Below are positions 35,227-43,808 of a stretch of DNA of 64,000 bases, piece by piece. The notes under the pieces were generated by a model. It made no database searches and was not told the DNA's origin. It was given only the letters and a program-made list of their open reading frames with translations. The stretch is from Planctomycetota bacterium (lineage in GTDB: Bacteria; Planctomycetota; PLA2): the NCBI GenBank assembly GCA_021776735.1, contig JAJFFH010000052.1:180587-244586 (forward strand). The letters are read 5' to 3'. Within the stretch, counting starts at the first letter, position 1; each line of letters begins with the position of its first letter. A program made the translations under genes and the position numbers.

Positions 35227-35236
35227 TCGGGCGCGT

Positions 35237-35665
35237 TCACTTCAGCAAGTACTTGAGAACAGCGCCGAGCGCGACCACGATGCCGGCGACCCAGCCGATC
35301 GCGCCGAAGCCCGAGGACTCGTCCTTGCCGAGCGGCTTGATTTTTCGCCCCTCGAGGTCGAGCTTCTCGACGCCGAAGGGGTTTTTCTTGCCGTCGATCG
35401 CTTCGTCCGAGTCGCGCGGTCCCAGCAGCGGCGGATCACTCGGATCGATCTTGCCGTTGTTGATGTCGCGCTGGCACGGCGGGCAATACGTCTTCAGTCG
35501 ACGCTTGCCGATGTAAACGTAGCGCGTGTTTCCGGTGCGCCATTCCTGCCGCGGTGTCGGAATCCAGGCTCCGCAGATTTGGCAATCCGAGCCCCCTTCG
35601 TCGTCGCCGCGCGCGACGGTGGTGACGCAGAGCGCCAACAAAACGGCCGATAGGATCTTCAACAT
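35237..35665 (-). CDS. Small secreted zinc-ribbon-like protein with C-terminal anchor
   Basis: A 142-residue protein with a signal peptide (MLKILSAVLLALCVTTVARG), two CxxC pairs (CQICGAW and YCPPCQRDI) likely to hold zinc, and a C-terminal membrane helix (IGWVAGIVVALGAVLKYLL). The ATG at 35665 has GGGAGGGAAAG just ahead, a strong ribosome-binding site. I know no family for it. It lies 38 bp downstream of the aminotransferase gene and shares its strand, so the two may be in one transcript. Confidence 0.65.
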   Translation of the reverse strand: MLKILSAVLLALCVTTVARGDDEGGSDCQICGAWIPTPRQEWRTGNTRYVYIGKRRLKTYCPPCQRDINNGKIDPSDPPLLGPRDSDEAIDGKKNPFGVEKLDLEGRKIKPLGKDESSGFGAIGWVAGIVVALGAVLKYLLK

Positions 35666-35703
35666 CTTTCCCTCCCGCGAACCTCTTCGGCGGTCGGGAC
35701 GTC

Positions 35704-36798
35704 TCAATCAAGCGCGGCCAGAAGCCGGTCGATGTCGTTTTCGTCGTTGTGCAAGTGCGGGGCGACCCGGATCGAGTTGCCCCGTACGCTGACGAAAACC
35801 CGGCGCTCGCGCAGTTTCTGCGGGAGGTTCGCGGGGACCCCGCCGGGGAATGTCAGGGCGGCCATATGACCACAGGGACGGACGGCGATGTTTTCGGATT
35901 CGGCGGCTTCGGCCAGTTTTTGGGTCCACGCCGAGAGAGCCACGTGGATTGCGGGCACACCCCATGCGAGCAGTTGTTCCAGCGCAGCCTTGGCCATCGG
36001 CATGGTCATGAAGCTGTTTTTTTGGCCGCCGTCGAAGCGGCGGGCGCCATGGCGGTACTCGTCGCGGTATTCGACGAGGCGCGCAAAGTCGTCGCTGTCG
36101 GCGCGGTTGGCCCAGCCCTGCTCGATCGGTCGCCCGCCGTGGTGGCGCGGATGCACCCACAAGAACGCGAGGCCGTACGGACCCAGCAGCCACTTGTAGG
36201 CCGCCACCGCAACGAAGTCCGCCTCGGTCTCGCGCACCGAGAACGGGCGCGCGCCCGCGGACTGCGTGAGGTCGAGCACCAGCGCGGTCTTGGTTTCCCG
36301 GCAACGCCCGGCGACGGCGGCGATGTCGATCTCGATGCCTCCGGTGAAGTGCACCTGCGGCACCGCGACGACGCTTGAGGTCTTGTCGATGGCGTTCAGG
36401 AGTGCGTCGGGCGCGAGGTGTTCGACGCGCGCCGCGGCCCGCGCGCCCGCGGTGTGCCACGCGTACACGTTCGACGGAAACTGTTCGCTCGCGACCACGA
36501 TGCGGCTGCGCGCGGGCACGGCGAGGTTGTTTGCGGCCGTCGCGAGGCCGTGGCTGACCGACGGCACGATCGCGACGTCGTCGGCTTCGGCGTCGATCAG
36601 GCGCGCAAAGAGCGCGCGCACTTCCTCGACCTCTTCAAAGAACGCCTCGGTCCCGATCTCCCACGGCGCGTCGCGCCGCTCGACGCCGGCAATGCCCGCG
36701 GCGCGCACAGAACGAAGGCGCGGCGCGAGATACGCGGTATTGAGATAGGTGACGTCGTCGGGAACGACGAACAGATCACGTTGGCAGCCGAGAGACAT
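35704..36798 (-). CDS. Class V aminotransferase-fold PLP enzyme
   Basis: A 364-residue enzyme of the cysteine desulfurase/kynureninase-like fold. The phosphate loop SVSHGLATAANN is at 80-91, the PLP-holding Asp is D176 in LDLTQSAGARP, and the Schiff-base Lys is K202 in VAAYKWLLGPYG. The desulfurase Cys loop is absent, so isomerase, lyase or isopenicillin-N-epimerase-like activity is more likely than desulfuration. The ATG at 36798 lies inside a dispersed-motif copy (36796-36807): the ATG of the motif is the start codon. A second copy (35879-35890) encodes ENIAVRPCG. It lies 20 bp downstream of the metallo-beta-lactamase gene. Confidence 0.88.
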   Translation of the reverse strand: MSLGCQRDLFVVPDDVTYLNTAYLAPRLRSVRAAGIAGVERRDAPWEIGTEAFFEEVEEVRALFARLIDAEADDVAIVPSVSHGLATAANNLAVPARSRIVVASEQFPSNVYAWHTAGARAAARVEHLAPDALLNAIDKTSSVVAVPQVHFTGGIEIDIAAVAGRCRETKTALVLDLTQSAGARPFSVRETEADFVAVAAYKWLLGPYGLAFLWVHPRHHGGRPIEQGWANRADSDDFARLVEYRDEYRHGARRFDGGQKNSFMTMPMAKAALEQLLAWGVPAIHVALSAWTQKLAEAAESENIAVRPCGHMAALTFPGGVPANLPQKLRERRVFVSVRGNSIRVAPHLHNDENDIDRLLAALD

Positions 36799-36818
36799 CG
36801 CCGTCCGTACGCTTTTGG

Positions 36819-37901
36819 CTACTTGGCCTTCAGCTCCCGCTCCCAGGCTTCGAACGCGAAGCGGTGCACGTCCGGGCGGAACTTGCGCCACTCGCCGAGT
36901 TCTTTCGGGATCGAGAATGTCTGCCATGCCTTGGATGCCGGGACGCCCTTGTTGAACGCGTGGCGGGCGGCGTGCTCGACGACCTGGAGCATTTCCAGGT
37001 ATGTCGCGAGGCCCTTCGCGTCGGTGCGCGGGCCGTGGCCGGGGACGTAGACCGCGAAGTCTTCCTTGACCAGTGTCTGGATCGTCTTGTTGAGTTCGCT
37101 CGGGATCGCGTCGCCGTAGTAGGGGAAGAGGCCGTGGAAGAACAGGTCGCCGCACCAGATGATGCGCGGCTCGTCGAGCTCGATCGTGAGGTCGCTCGTG
37201 GTGTGGCCCTTGCGCGGGACGAGGCGCACCTTGCGGCCGCCGAGGTCGAGCATGACCGGGCGGGTCTCGTCGATGAGGATCGTGTCGGGCAAAAGCAGCT
37301 TGCGCGTGCGCGCGAATCGGCCGCCGTCGGTCGGCGGCGGCGGCACCTGCTTGTGCAGCTTTTCGAGCAGGAGGCGTCGCGTCTCCTTGGTCGCGAGAAT
37401 CGCGGGCGCGTCCGCGCCGGACTGGTAGCCGGGGAGTCCGCCCGAGTGATCGCCGTGAAAGTGCGTCAGCGCGACATGCGTGGGCGCGCGGCCGACCGCT
37501 TTCTTGGTGACGGCGGCCTGCCACGCGGCGCCCTTCGGCTGGTTGAACCCTTCGATCAGAAAGACGCGATTCTTGCCGGCGATGATGCCGCCGTTCGAGA
37601 ACGTCGTCGGGTCGGGGCGCGCGCGGCCCGGCTGAAACGGCGTGGAGATCGTGGTGTAGAGGCCGTCGCCGAGCCGGTCGACGTAGGCCCAGCTCTGCGT
37701 GTCGATGCGCTTTGCGCCTTCCGGTTCCTTGGCGAATACCCGGCGAGCCCCGGTGCCGGCGGCGGCCCAGGCGAACGCGACCGATGCGGCGCACGACATC
37801 TGGCCGAGGAAGTTGCGGCGCGAGCAACAGAGGGCGTCAGGGACGGGCCCTGCCCGCGCCGGAGCTTTGTCGGAGCGAAGGCGGGACGGCGATGTCTTCA
37901 T
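36819..37901 (-). CDS. Tat-exported metallo-beta-lactamase-fold hydrolase
   Basis: A 360-residue protein with a twin-arginine signal (SRRNFLGQM at 27-35, then a hydrophobic run to about 50), so it is folded before export. The hydrolase domain has HFHGDHSGG (147-155), KGHTTSDLTIEL, WCGDLFFHG and VPGHGP, the full set of dinuclear zinc ligands. The substrate is unknown; lactonases, sulfatases and phosphodiesterases share this fold. Its first codons lie in a long hairpin form of the dispersed motif, and its ATG overlaps the best ATG of the divergent gene by two bases, so the real start may be further in. Confidence 0.88.
   Translation of the reverse strand: MKTSPSRLRSDKAPARAGPVPDALCCSRRNFLGQMSCAASVAFAWAAAGTGARRVFAKEPEGAKRIDTQSWAYVDRLGDGLYTTISTPFQPGRARPDPTTFSNGGIIAGKNRVFLIEGFNQPKGAAWQAAVTKKAVGRAPTHVALTHFHGDHSGGLPGYQSGADAPAILATKETRRLLLEKLHKQVPPPPTDGGRFARTRKLLLPDTILIDETRPVMLDLGGRKVRLVPRKGHTTSDLTIELDEPRIIWCGDLFFHGLFPYYGDAIPSELNKTIQTLVKEDFAVYVPGHGPRTDAKGLATYLEMLQVVEHAARHAFNKGVPASKAWQTFSIPKELGEWRKFRPDVHRFAFEAWERELKAK
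37841..37896 (-). repeat. Long hairpin form of the dispersed motif, copy 3
   Basis: The reverse complement reads CATCGCCGTCCCGCCTTCGC, a hairpin core with AAAGCTCCGGCGCGGGC, then GGGCCCGTC. It is matched to 14972-15030 and 17715-17770, but its far end has CGTCC rather than CGTTTGC. It lies in the first 20 codons of the exported hydrolase. Confidence 0.7.
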
Positions 37902-39108
37902 GGCCGTGATCCTACACCTGGAAACGCTCGGATGTCGGGCGGCAACCTGTCGTGTGTCCCGGTGCGTCTTTTTTTATCTGCTCGTGTCTCTTGCGGCTGC
38001 CGAGGACGACCGGCCCAGGCGCAACATCAAGGACGGTTCGCTGCAGCGCGCCATCCACACAGCGATCGGCAAGGGCGTGCTCGGCCTGCGGCGAATCCAG
38101 AGCGAGGACGGGAGCTGGGTCTACGACGCCGAGCTCCCGGACCGGGCGGACGCGACCGGCGGCCTGACCGCGCTCGCGCTCTACGCGCTCGCGGCGTCGG
38201 GGTTGCCCGCGAACGACATTGCGATCCGGCGCGGGCTGGCCTGGGTCAAGCGCCATCCCCGCGCGTTCGATGCCCGCGGCGCGTACGGCACCTACTCGGC
38301 GTCGCTGCTGGTGTTGGCACTTGCGCGGATCGATGCGAAGCGGAACCGGGCGTGGATCCACGCCCTGGCCGGGCGCCTCGTGCACGGACAGCATCCGACG
38401 CGCATGTGGAGCTACCGGTTGGGGCGGGCGACAAAGGCGCGGCGCAAAGAGAGCCCGAACAAGAAGGGGGGGGCGGGGGCCGCGCGCCCGGCGCGTGGCG
38501 ACAACTCGAATTCGCAGTTTGCCGTCGTGGCGCTGTGGGCGGCGTCGTCGATGGCGAACTACCGCGTGCCGCGGCAGACCTGGCAACGGGTGTGGCGGTA
38601 CTACGCGACGACGCAGCTTGCGAAGGGCGGCTGGAGCTACCTGCCGCCGGCGCGCAAGACCGAAGAGAAGGCCGTGGCGCGGCGGCAGACGCCGCGCATG
38701 ACGGCGGCCGGCCTCGTTGCGTTCGTGTACGCCGACGCGGCGTTGCACGGCGGGACGCGGGGGCTTGAGGACGCGCGCACGCGTCCGATCGCGCGACGTG
38801 GTATCGATGCGTATCGTCGAAAGCTGCGTCTCGACCCGCGCGACTACTACGGGCTGTACGCCATCGAACGCGTGGGCACCGTCGTCGATGTTGCACTCGC
38901 GGAGTGGTATGTCGAGGGCGCGCGCAAGCTGGTGCGCATTCAGAAAGACGATGGCCGGTGGCCGTACGGGGCGGGTCCGGGCGGCGATCGAAAGGCCGCC
39001 TACGAGACATCGCTGGCACTGCTGTTCTTGAGCCGCGCCACGGTCTACGCGACGACCCCGGGGCGTCCGCCGAAGGCCTTGCCGGTCACGACCCGTTCTG
39101 GCCGGTAG
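37900..39108 (+). CDS. Secreted alpha/alpha-toroid (squalene-cyclase-like repeat) protein
   Basis: A 402-residue exported protein with a short signal peptide (CVFFYLLVSLAAAEDD). It has repeats of the prenyltransferase/squalene oxidase toroid: GLRRIQSEDGSWVYD, GGLTALALYALAASGL, GGWSYLPP, LVRIQKDDGRWPYGAG and ETSLALLFLSRA. The catalytic DxDD of cyclases is not evident, so it is probably a binding or structural relative, a common type in Planctomycetes. ATG 37900 or GTG 37954 could start it; the first overlaps the divergent hydrolase start. The 3' end overlaps the convergent nucleotidyltransferase gene by 23 bp. Confidence 0.85.
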   Translation: MAVILHLETLGCRAATCRVSRCVFFYLLVSLAAAEDDRPRRNIKDGSLQRAIHTAIGKGVLGLRRIQSEDGSWVYDAELPDRADATGGLTALALYALAASGLPANDIAIRRGLAWVKRHPRAFDARGAYGTYSASLLVLALARIDAKRNRAWIHALAGRLVHGQHPTRMWSYRLGRATKARRKESPNKKGGAGAARPARGDNSNSQFAVVALWAASSMANYRVPRQTWQRVWRYYATTQLAKGGWSYLPPARKTEEKAVARRQTPRMTAAGLVAFVYADAALHGGTRGLEDARTRPIARRGIDAYRRKLRLDPRDYYGLYAIERVGTVVDVALAEWYVEGARKLVRIQKDDGRWPYGAGPGGDRKAAYETSLALLFLSRATVYATTPGRPPKALPVTTRSGR

Positions 39109-39862
39109 ACCGCAGGATCTTGCGAAACAGCGTGTCGAGCTGTTCGGCCTCCATGGGGCGACCCACGGGCTGCTGCGGCGCGATCGCGGAGATGCGTTCG
39201 ATCTCACGCTCGATGAAGTCGTTCAGCGCTTCGATGCGCGGGCCGTCCGCCAGTTCGTCGCCGGCCCTTTTTCGGGTCAGCAGGTCGTCCACGATCGTGC
39301 GCAGGGTCTCGTCCAGCTCCTCGGTCACGAGTTCCTGAAACGGCACCGGCGGCGCGTCGCCACGGCGGCACACCCAGGAAGCCGCGAGGAGTGCGCGCAG
39401 CACGTAGAAGTATTTCTTGGTGCGTACGCGGTCGCGTCGGAGGTAGCCGCGGTAGTTTTTCTTCGCCATCGCGAGGTAGTGGAACGCGAACGATCGCTGC
39501 TGAAAACTGCGCGCCAACGCGGCCCGCAGCGGCTCGGCGAGCATCGGCTCCTCGCGGTACACGATCGGTGACCGGAGCCATTCCGCGAGCGCCGCGTTGC
39601 CCTTGCGAAACAGCGCGAGCGCCTTGCGCAGGTCCCAGCCGGACAGGTCGAGCCCATCGTCGATCGGCTGTTCGATTACGTCGCGGCCCGGGTACACGGA
39701 GAGGTACCAGTCGATCGGCCGCACGTACACGAAGCGCACGTCCCAATCGCTGTCGCGCGAAGCAAAACCCCACGCGCGGCTACCGGACTCGGCGGCGTAC
39801 AGCACGACGGCGTTCTCGCGCCGCTCAAGCTCCCGAAGTTCTTTCTCGATCCGCTCACGCAT
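39086..39862 (-). CDS. RlaP-like predicted nucleotidyltransferase (PF10127 family)
   Basis: A 258-residue protein of the DNA polymerase beta superfamily. GSRAWGFASRDSDWDVRFVY (27-46) supplies the Gly-Ser loop and D39/D41. HYLAMAKKNYRGYL and KYFYVLRALLAASWV are the helical signature of the RlaP group, which has been linked to RNA repair by comparative genomics. The ATG at 39862 (MRERIEKEL) is preferred to upstream in-frame codons because the family starts there. No RtcB- or RNA-ligase-like gene is nearby, so the functional link is not supported locally. Confidence 0.82.
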   Translation of the reverse strand: MRERIEKELRELERRENAVVLYAAESGSRAWGFASRDSDWDVRFVYVRPIDWYLSVYPGRDVIEQPIDDGLDLSGWDLRKALALFRKGNAALAEWLRSPIVYREEPMLAEPLRAALARSFQQRSFAFHYLAMAKKNYRGYLRRDRVRTKKYFYVLRALLAASWVCRRGDAPPVPFQELVTEELDETLRTIVDDLLTRKRAGDELADGPRIEALNDFIEREIERISAIAPQQPVGRPMEAEQLDTLFRKILRSTGQNGS

Positions 39863-40120
39863 GATGGACCCAAACGATCGAACCGACCCGTGGTGCTCCG
39901 GTTCTACCAAGAGTGCAGGGAATCAACGCTGCGTTTTGCGCGTACCCGGGTGACGCCGCGGGCCGCCTCGATCTTGCAGACGCAATCCTGGAGTCCGCCC
40001 TGGGCATGTGTCAGCCGCCCGAGGTTGTCCTGGTCCGTATCAACAACTGGCGGTTCGGCGGACCTGCGGTGTTTCCCGCCCGCCAGCCGCAGCGGAGTGA
40101 GATCGCTCAGTCCGGACGGC

Positions 40121-40477
40121 TTACACAAGCTCGTACAGGCTGAGCGCGTTGCCGGACGGATCGGTCAGCGCGCAGCGAATGAGGATGCCCTCCAGGGTCT
40201 CGATCGGACCCGCGTCGATGCCGGCTGAGAGCAGGCGCCGGTGCTCTGCGCGCAGGTCCGCGACTCCGATGCGAAAGGTCGTTGTGCCTGGAGTCACCGC
40301 GGCGGACTTGATGAGTTGAAGCCAACACCCCGGGGTCAGCTCGAACTCCAGCACGTGCGCTACCGGCCGCACCTCGGGCCGTTCGCCCAGGACATGTCGA
40401 TACCAACTCTCGGCCGCCGGCAAGCCGTCCACGGCGATCCCGATGGTCACTGTCCGAATCGATGCGCCGCCCTGCAC
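40121..40477 (-). CDS. VOC superfamily protein, glyoxalase-like
   Basis: A protein of about 118 residues with VOC features: IGIAVDGLPAAESWYRHVLG at the start, VLEFELTPGCWLQLI mid-chain, and LTDPSGNALSLYEL at the end. It is a single-module metal-binding enzyme or binding protein with unknown substrate, not closely similar to the VOC protein at 12 kb. The start is GTG at 40477. Sixty-nine bases upstream lies a dispersed-motif copy with the full AGCAAA extension (40546-40557). The 258 bp between this gene and the RlaP-like gene hold nothing I can name. Confidence 0.8.
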   Translation of the reverse strand: MQGGASIRTVTIGIAVDGLPAAESWYRHVLGERPEVRPVAHVLEFELTPGCWLQLIKSAAVTPGTTTFRIGVADLRAEHRRLLSAGIDAGPIETLEGILIRCALTDPSGNALSLYELV

Positions 40478-40625
40478 GCCGGGCAACCTACCGAATCCCC
40501 ATGAGCCGCTCAAGCGTGACCGGAAACAGCCCGAACCACAGCAAACGGACGGCGATCTCCGGACCCCCAGGCACTCCGACTGGGCCACCAAGGTTCCACC
40601 GATCAACGGTTGCCGTCCGCGCGAC

Positions 40626-43600
40626 CTACCGAGGGCCGCCTCCGGCGTTTCTGGGCGGTACGTTCACGACCCCCTTGTCTGTGCGATTCACGATCGGGGT
40701 TGTTGCGCGACGCAAAAACAGCAGCGCGTACGCCGTATCGATGGCCGGGCCGTATGAACGGCCGTCGTGAATCCACTCGCCCGATTCGCGTTGCGTGCGG
40801 ATCAGGGCGAGCGCGCCCTGCCGGTACCAGTCGACCTCGTTGAAGCGGCGCGTGCCCGTCAGCATGCAGGCACGCTCCACGCCGTACAGGATGTAGTGGT
40901 CCAGCGCCCGGCCCCGAAGGCCATGGTCCAGCAGTACTCGACCCAGCGCGCGGAGTCCCTTCTTCAGGTTCTTGTCGTGGCGGACCACGCGCGCGGCCTC
41001 GTTGCCGTGCAGGCCTTCGAGACACAGTGCGACGCTCGAAACGCCGGCCGCCGTCATCGAAAGATTGGTATGCCGATGGTGCTCGTCGATCGGAATGACG
41101 CGCGGGGTGTACATCCAGTGGCCGTGAACGAGCTGCCACTTTCTCCAGAAATCGAGCGCGCGTTGCCATGTGTCGGCGTTGACCTGGGCGCCGGCCTTCG
41201 ACGCGGCGCGCAAGCCGAGCAGGGCGTACTGCGTGTTGGAGTTGTCGCCGGTCGGGCGCACCCCGCCCGCTTTCGCCTCGTAGCCGCGTCCGACGCGATA
41301 GGTCCACTGGCCGTTCTTGAGCTGCCCCGCGGCGAGCATGTTCGCGAGCTCCTGCAGCTTCCACTCGTGTCGCTTGGCGTCCACCGAAGCGAGCGCCATC
41401 GCCAGGATCGAGATCGCGTAGGTGTGATTGCGGTCGCGTTCACTGGGGTGCAGGCGCGCCGCCCGGCGCGACTTCCCTCGCTTCCGTTTGCCTTTGCGGG
41501 CGTCCGGCGCCTCGTCGGGCACAAGCGTTGTCGCCAGCGCCTTGCGAATCGCCGGGTCATCCGCCGGCACGCCCGCCGCGCGTAGGGCCAAGACGGCAAG
41601 CCCGGTCGCACCGGTTCGCGTCGATGCGTCTTCGGCACCACGGTCGTCCTCGCGGTATGAACAATAACCGTCCGCGAGCAGGTCCGCCCGCAACACATCC
41701 ATACCCCGCACGATCGCCGCCGCCACGATTCCGGGCGACATGATATCCGGCCGCTTGTACCGCCCGCGCCGCGCCGCAACCCACGAACGCCAAAGGTCCG
41801 CATCGGCCGGCTGATCCTTCCCGGAAACTCGTAGCAACAACACGTACGCCCCGCGCCGCACTGCGTACTCCTTGTCGTCCACGAGCCGCGCGATCGCCGC
41901 CACGAGCTCCCAGCCCCGGTTGCGCGCAAGCTCGTCGCGCACGGACTGCGCGTATGCGAGCGAGTGCCCCTGCCGCGCGGCCTCGCGCGCCGCGAGGGTC
42001 AGTTGCGCCGCGGGAATCGTCAAGTCACGCCGCCGCAGCTCGTCGTACGCGAGCTGCGCCAGCGGCTGCTCGCCGAGGCACGCGCGCAACACCTCCGGCG
42101 GCAACCGGTCGCGCAGGCGCGCAAACAGTTGCGCGCGCCGGTCGAGGCTCGCGTCCCGCAACGCCTCATGTAACAGTGCGGCGTGGGTGGACGGCTGGGG
42201 GTAGTCGCGGAGGAGTCCTTCAAGAATGGCGAACCGGACCGAGGGAGCATACGGACGGCGATGCAACTCAAAAAGCATCGCCGTCCGTTCCTGACGGGTT
42301 TTGGGCTCCAGGCTGTCGGCTCCGAGCGCTCTTGCCGCTGCGACCGCGAGTTTCGGATGCTTGCGCGCGCCGCCTCGCACGATGCGCGCGAGCGCGATCC
42401 AGCCCTTCTTGCCGCGCCGCCCGAGTCTTGTCAGTGCTGTTGTACGCGCCGCGGCGGTCTTGGCCTTTCGCGCGCGTACCGTGAGTGTTGCAACCGAGAC
42501 GCCGTCGTCTTTCCGGGGCTTGGGGGCCGGCGGCGGCGTCAGGCCCGGACCGTGAAGGTCGGTCCAGCGCGCGGCCGAGTCGGTCGCGATGCCCCATGCT
42601 CCCGTGAGTCCTGTCTTTGGCAGGGTGGCCGTGACTACTTCGATGCCGCGGAGTGTGACGGCGATCTGGCCGGGGAGCACATGGACGGCGAAGCGGACCG
42701 GCTGGCCGGGCTTGAGTGTGCAACGGTGGGGTGGGGCAACGGCGAGTTGCTTCTTGATCTGCCCGGCGCGCGCGATCGTGACGCCCTGGCCCGGTCGGAA
42801 CGAGACTGTGACGTGCTCCTGACCGTGCCTTGCCAGCAGCACGGTGGCATCGCCGGCGAGGGTGACCGTGCCGCGGATCGAGTAGGGTGGCTTGGTCGTT
42901 GCGGGGCGCCAGGCGGCGGCTGATTCCGTGCCATCGGCGGCGAGCGTCCACGAATTCGCGGCTTGGGCAAGAGTGGATCCGGCGAGTTCCCACGGCATCG
43001 ACTGCCGTTTCAGCCACGCTTGGAACAGGTCGTCGATGTTTTTCGGAAAAAGGCGTTGCACGCGGACGCGCGGTCTCTTGCGAAACGCGGCGAGCCGGTC
43101 GGCGAGGGGGCCCTCTTCGAGAAAGCGGACGAAGGCGGCGCGGCCCGCGGTCACATGCTCGGCGCGGGCCTTGGGGGCCCGGTCTTCGGCGAGCAGTCGG
43201 CGGAGCGGCGGGAGCCAGCGCCACGCTGCGAATCGTTGTGCGACGGCGGTCTGCGTATCGGCCATTCGCACGGCGCGGGCGGCCGCGCGTGCGCTCGCGC
43301 CGTCGGCGTACCAGAGGGCAGCGCGTGGACTTGCCGAAAGCAAGGCGGTCCCGAACGCGACGGCGAACCGCGTGTGCGGGCGCAAGCCCAGCGCGGAGGT
43401 TTCCCTGATCGATGCCGGGGCCAGGGATACGTGAATGGTGCGGGTCTTGCGGTCGAGCGCCAGCCCCAGGCTACGCCAAGCACTTCCTGGTTGGTCCTGC
43501 GGCGGACGGAATCGGATGCCCTTGGGCCAGAGCCGAATCGTGAGCTGGCCCCGCGCGCCCCGCGTACCGAAGTAGGGTTGCATGTGTGGCGGGACGGCGC

Positions 43601-43763
43601 GGGCCAGCGCCAATGCGGCGTTGGCGGCGGCCTCGTGGCCCGCGGGGGCTGTGACCTTGAAGTATCCACTCGACCGAACGAGTTCGTTCTTGTCGTTCGC
43701 GGCGTCGTCCGCTGTCGCGACGGTCGCGGTCAGCGCGACGCAGAAGAATAGAGTCGTGCGCAT
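40626..43763 (-). CDS. Large secreted protein with C-terminal alpha/alpha-toroid domain
   Basis: A 1045-residue exported protein. It has a signal peptide (MRTTLFFCVALTATVATA), a peptidase-fold-like N-terminal region with Arg-rich helices, a beta-sandwich middle (about 270-420), a HEAT-like section (about 430-660), and a C-terminal toroid (about 690-1040) with GDNSNTQYALLGLRAA, MTAAGVSSVALCLEGL and DTAYALLFLRRAT. The toroid is the closest relative of the 37.9-kb protein (both keep GDNSN, shortly followed by Q). No cyclase active site is evident. Two dispersed-motif copies in inverted order (42252-42287) lie in the HEAT-like section, encoding RTAMLFELHRRPYAPSV. The ATG at 43763 follows an in-frame upstream ATG. 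Confidence 0.82.
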   Translation of the reverse strand: MRTTLFFCVALTATVATADDAANDKNELVRSSGYFKVTAPAGHEAAANAALALARAVPPHMQPYFGTRGARGQLTIRLWPKGIRFRPPQDQPGSAWRSLGLALDRKTRTIHVSLAPASIRETSALGLRPHTRFAVAFGTALLSASPRAALWYADGASARAAARAVRMADTQTAVAQRFAAWRWLPPLRRLLAEDRAPKARAEHVTAGRAAFVRFLEEGPLADRLAAFRKRPRVRVQRLFPKNIDDLFQAWLKRQSMPWELAGSTLAQAANSWTLAADGTESAAAWRPATTKPPYSIRGTVTLAGDATVLLARHGQEHVTVSFRPGQGVTIARAGQIKKQLAVAPPHRCTLKPGQPVRFAVHVLPGQIAVTLRGIEVVTATLPKTGLTGAWGIATDSAARWTDLHGPGLTPPPAPKPRKDDGVSVATLTVRARKAKTAAARTTALTRLGRRGKKGWIALARIVRGGARKHPKLAVAAARALGADSLEPKTRQERTAMLFELHRRPYAPSVRFAILEGLLRDYPQPSTHAALLHEALRDASLDRRAQLFARLRDRLPPEVLRACLGEQPLAQLAYDELRRRDLTIPAAQLTLAAREAARQGHSLAYAQSVRDELARNRGWELVAAIARLVDDKEYAVRRGAYVLLLRVSGKDQPADADLWRSWVAARRGRYKRPDIMSPGIVAAAIVRGMDVLRADLLADGYCSYREDDRGAEDASTRTGATGLAVLALRAAGVPADDPAIRKALATTLVPDEAPDARKGKRKRGKSRRAARLHPSERDRNHTYAISILAMALASVDAKRHEWKLQELANMLAAGQLKNGQWTYRVGRGYEAKAGGVRPTGDNSNTQYALLGLRAASKAGAQVNADTWQRALDFWRKWQLVHGHWMYTPRVIPIDEHHRHTNLSMTAAGVSSVALCLEGLHGNEAARVVRHDKNLKKGLRALGRVLLDHGLRGRALDHYILYGVERACMLTGTRRFNEVDWYRQGALALIRTQRESGEWIHDGRSYGPAIDTAYALLFLRRATTPIVNRTDKGVVNVPPRNAGGGPR
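42252..42287. repeat. Inverted pair of dispersed motifs inside the toroid gene
   Basis: Two exact cores face each other with 12 bases between. With one or two flanking bases on each side they give a stem of about 14 pairs and a loop of about 10 (AACTCAAAAA). It lies wholly in coding sequence and stays in frame. Confidence 0.85.
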
Positions 43764-43808
43764 GCCGGAACGGTTGCCGCCCGCGGCACGCACGTTTCCG
43801 CCACCGGA

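Noticed and set aside
42645..42656. GACGGCGAT in the toroid gene as another motif copy
   Set aside because: Only nine core bases match, which is expected by chance in coding DNA of this composition.
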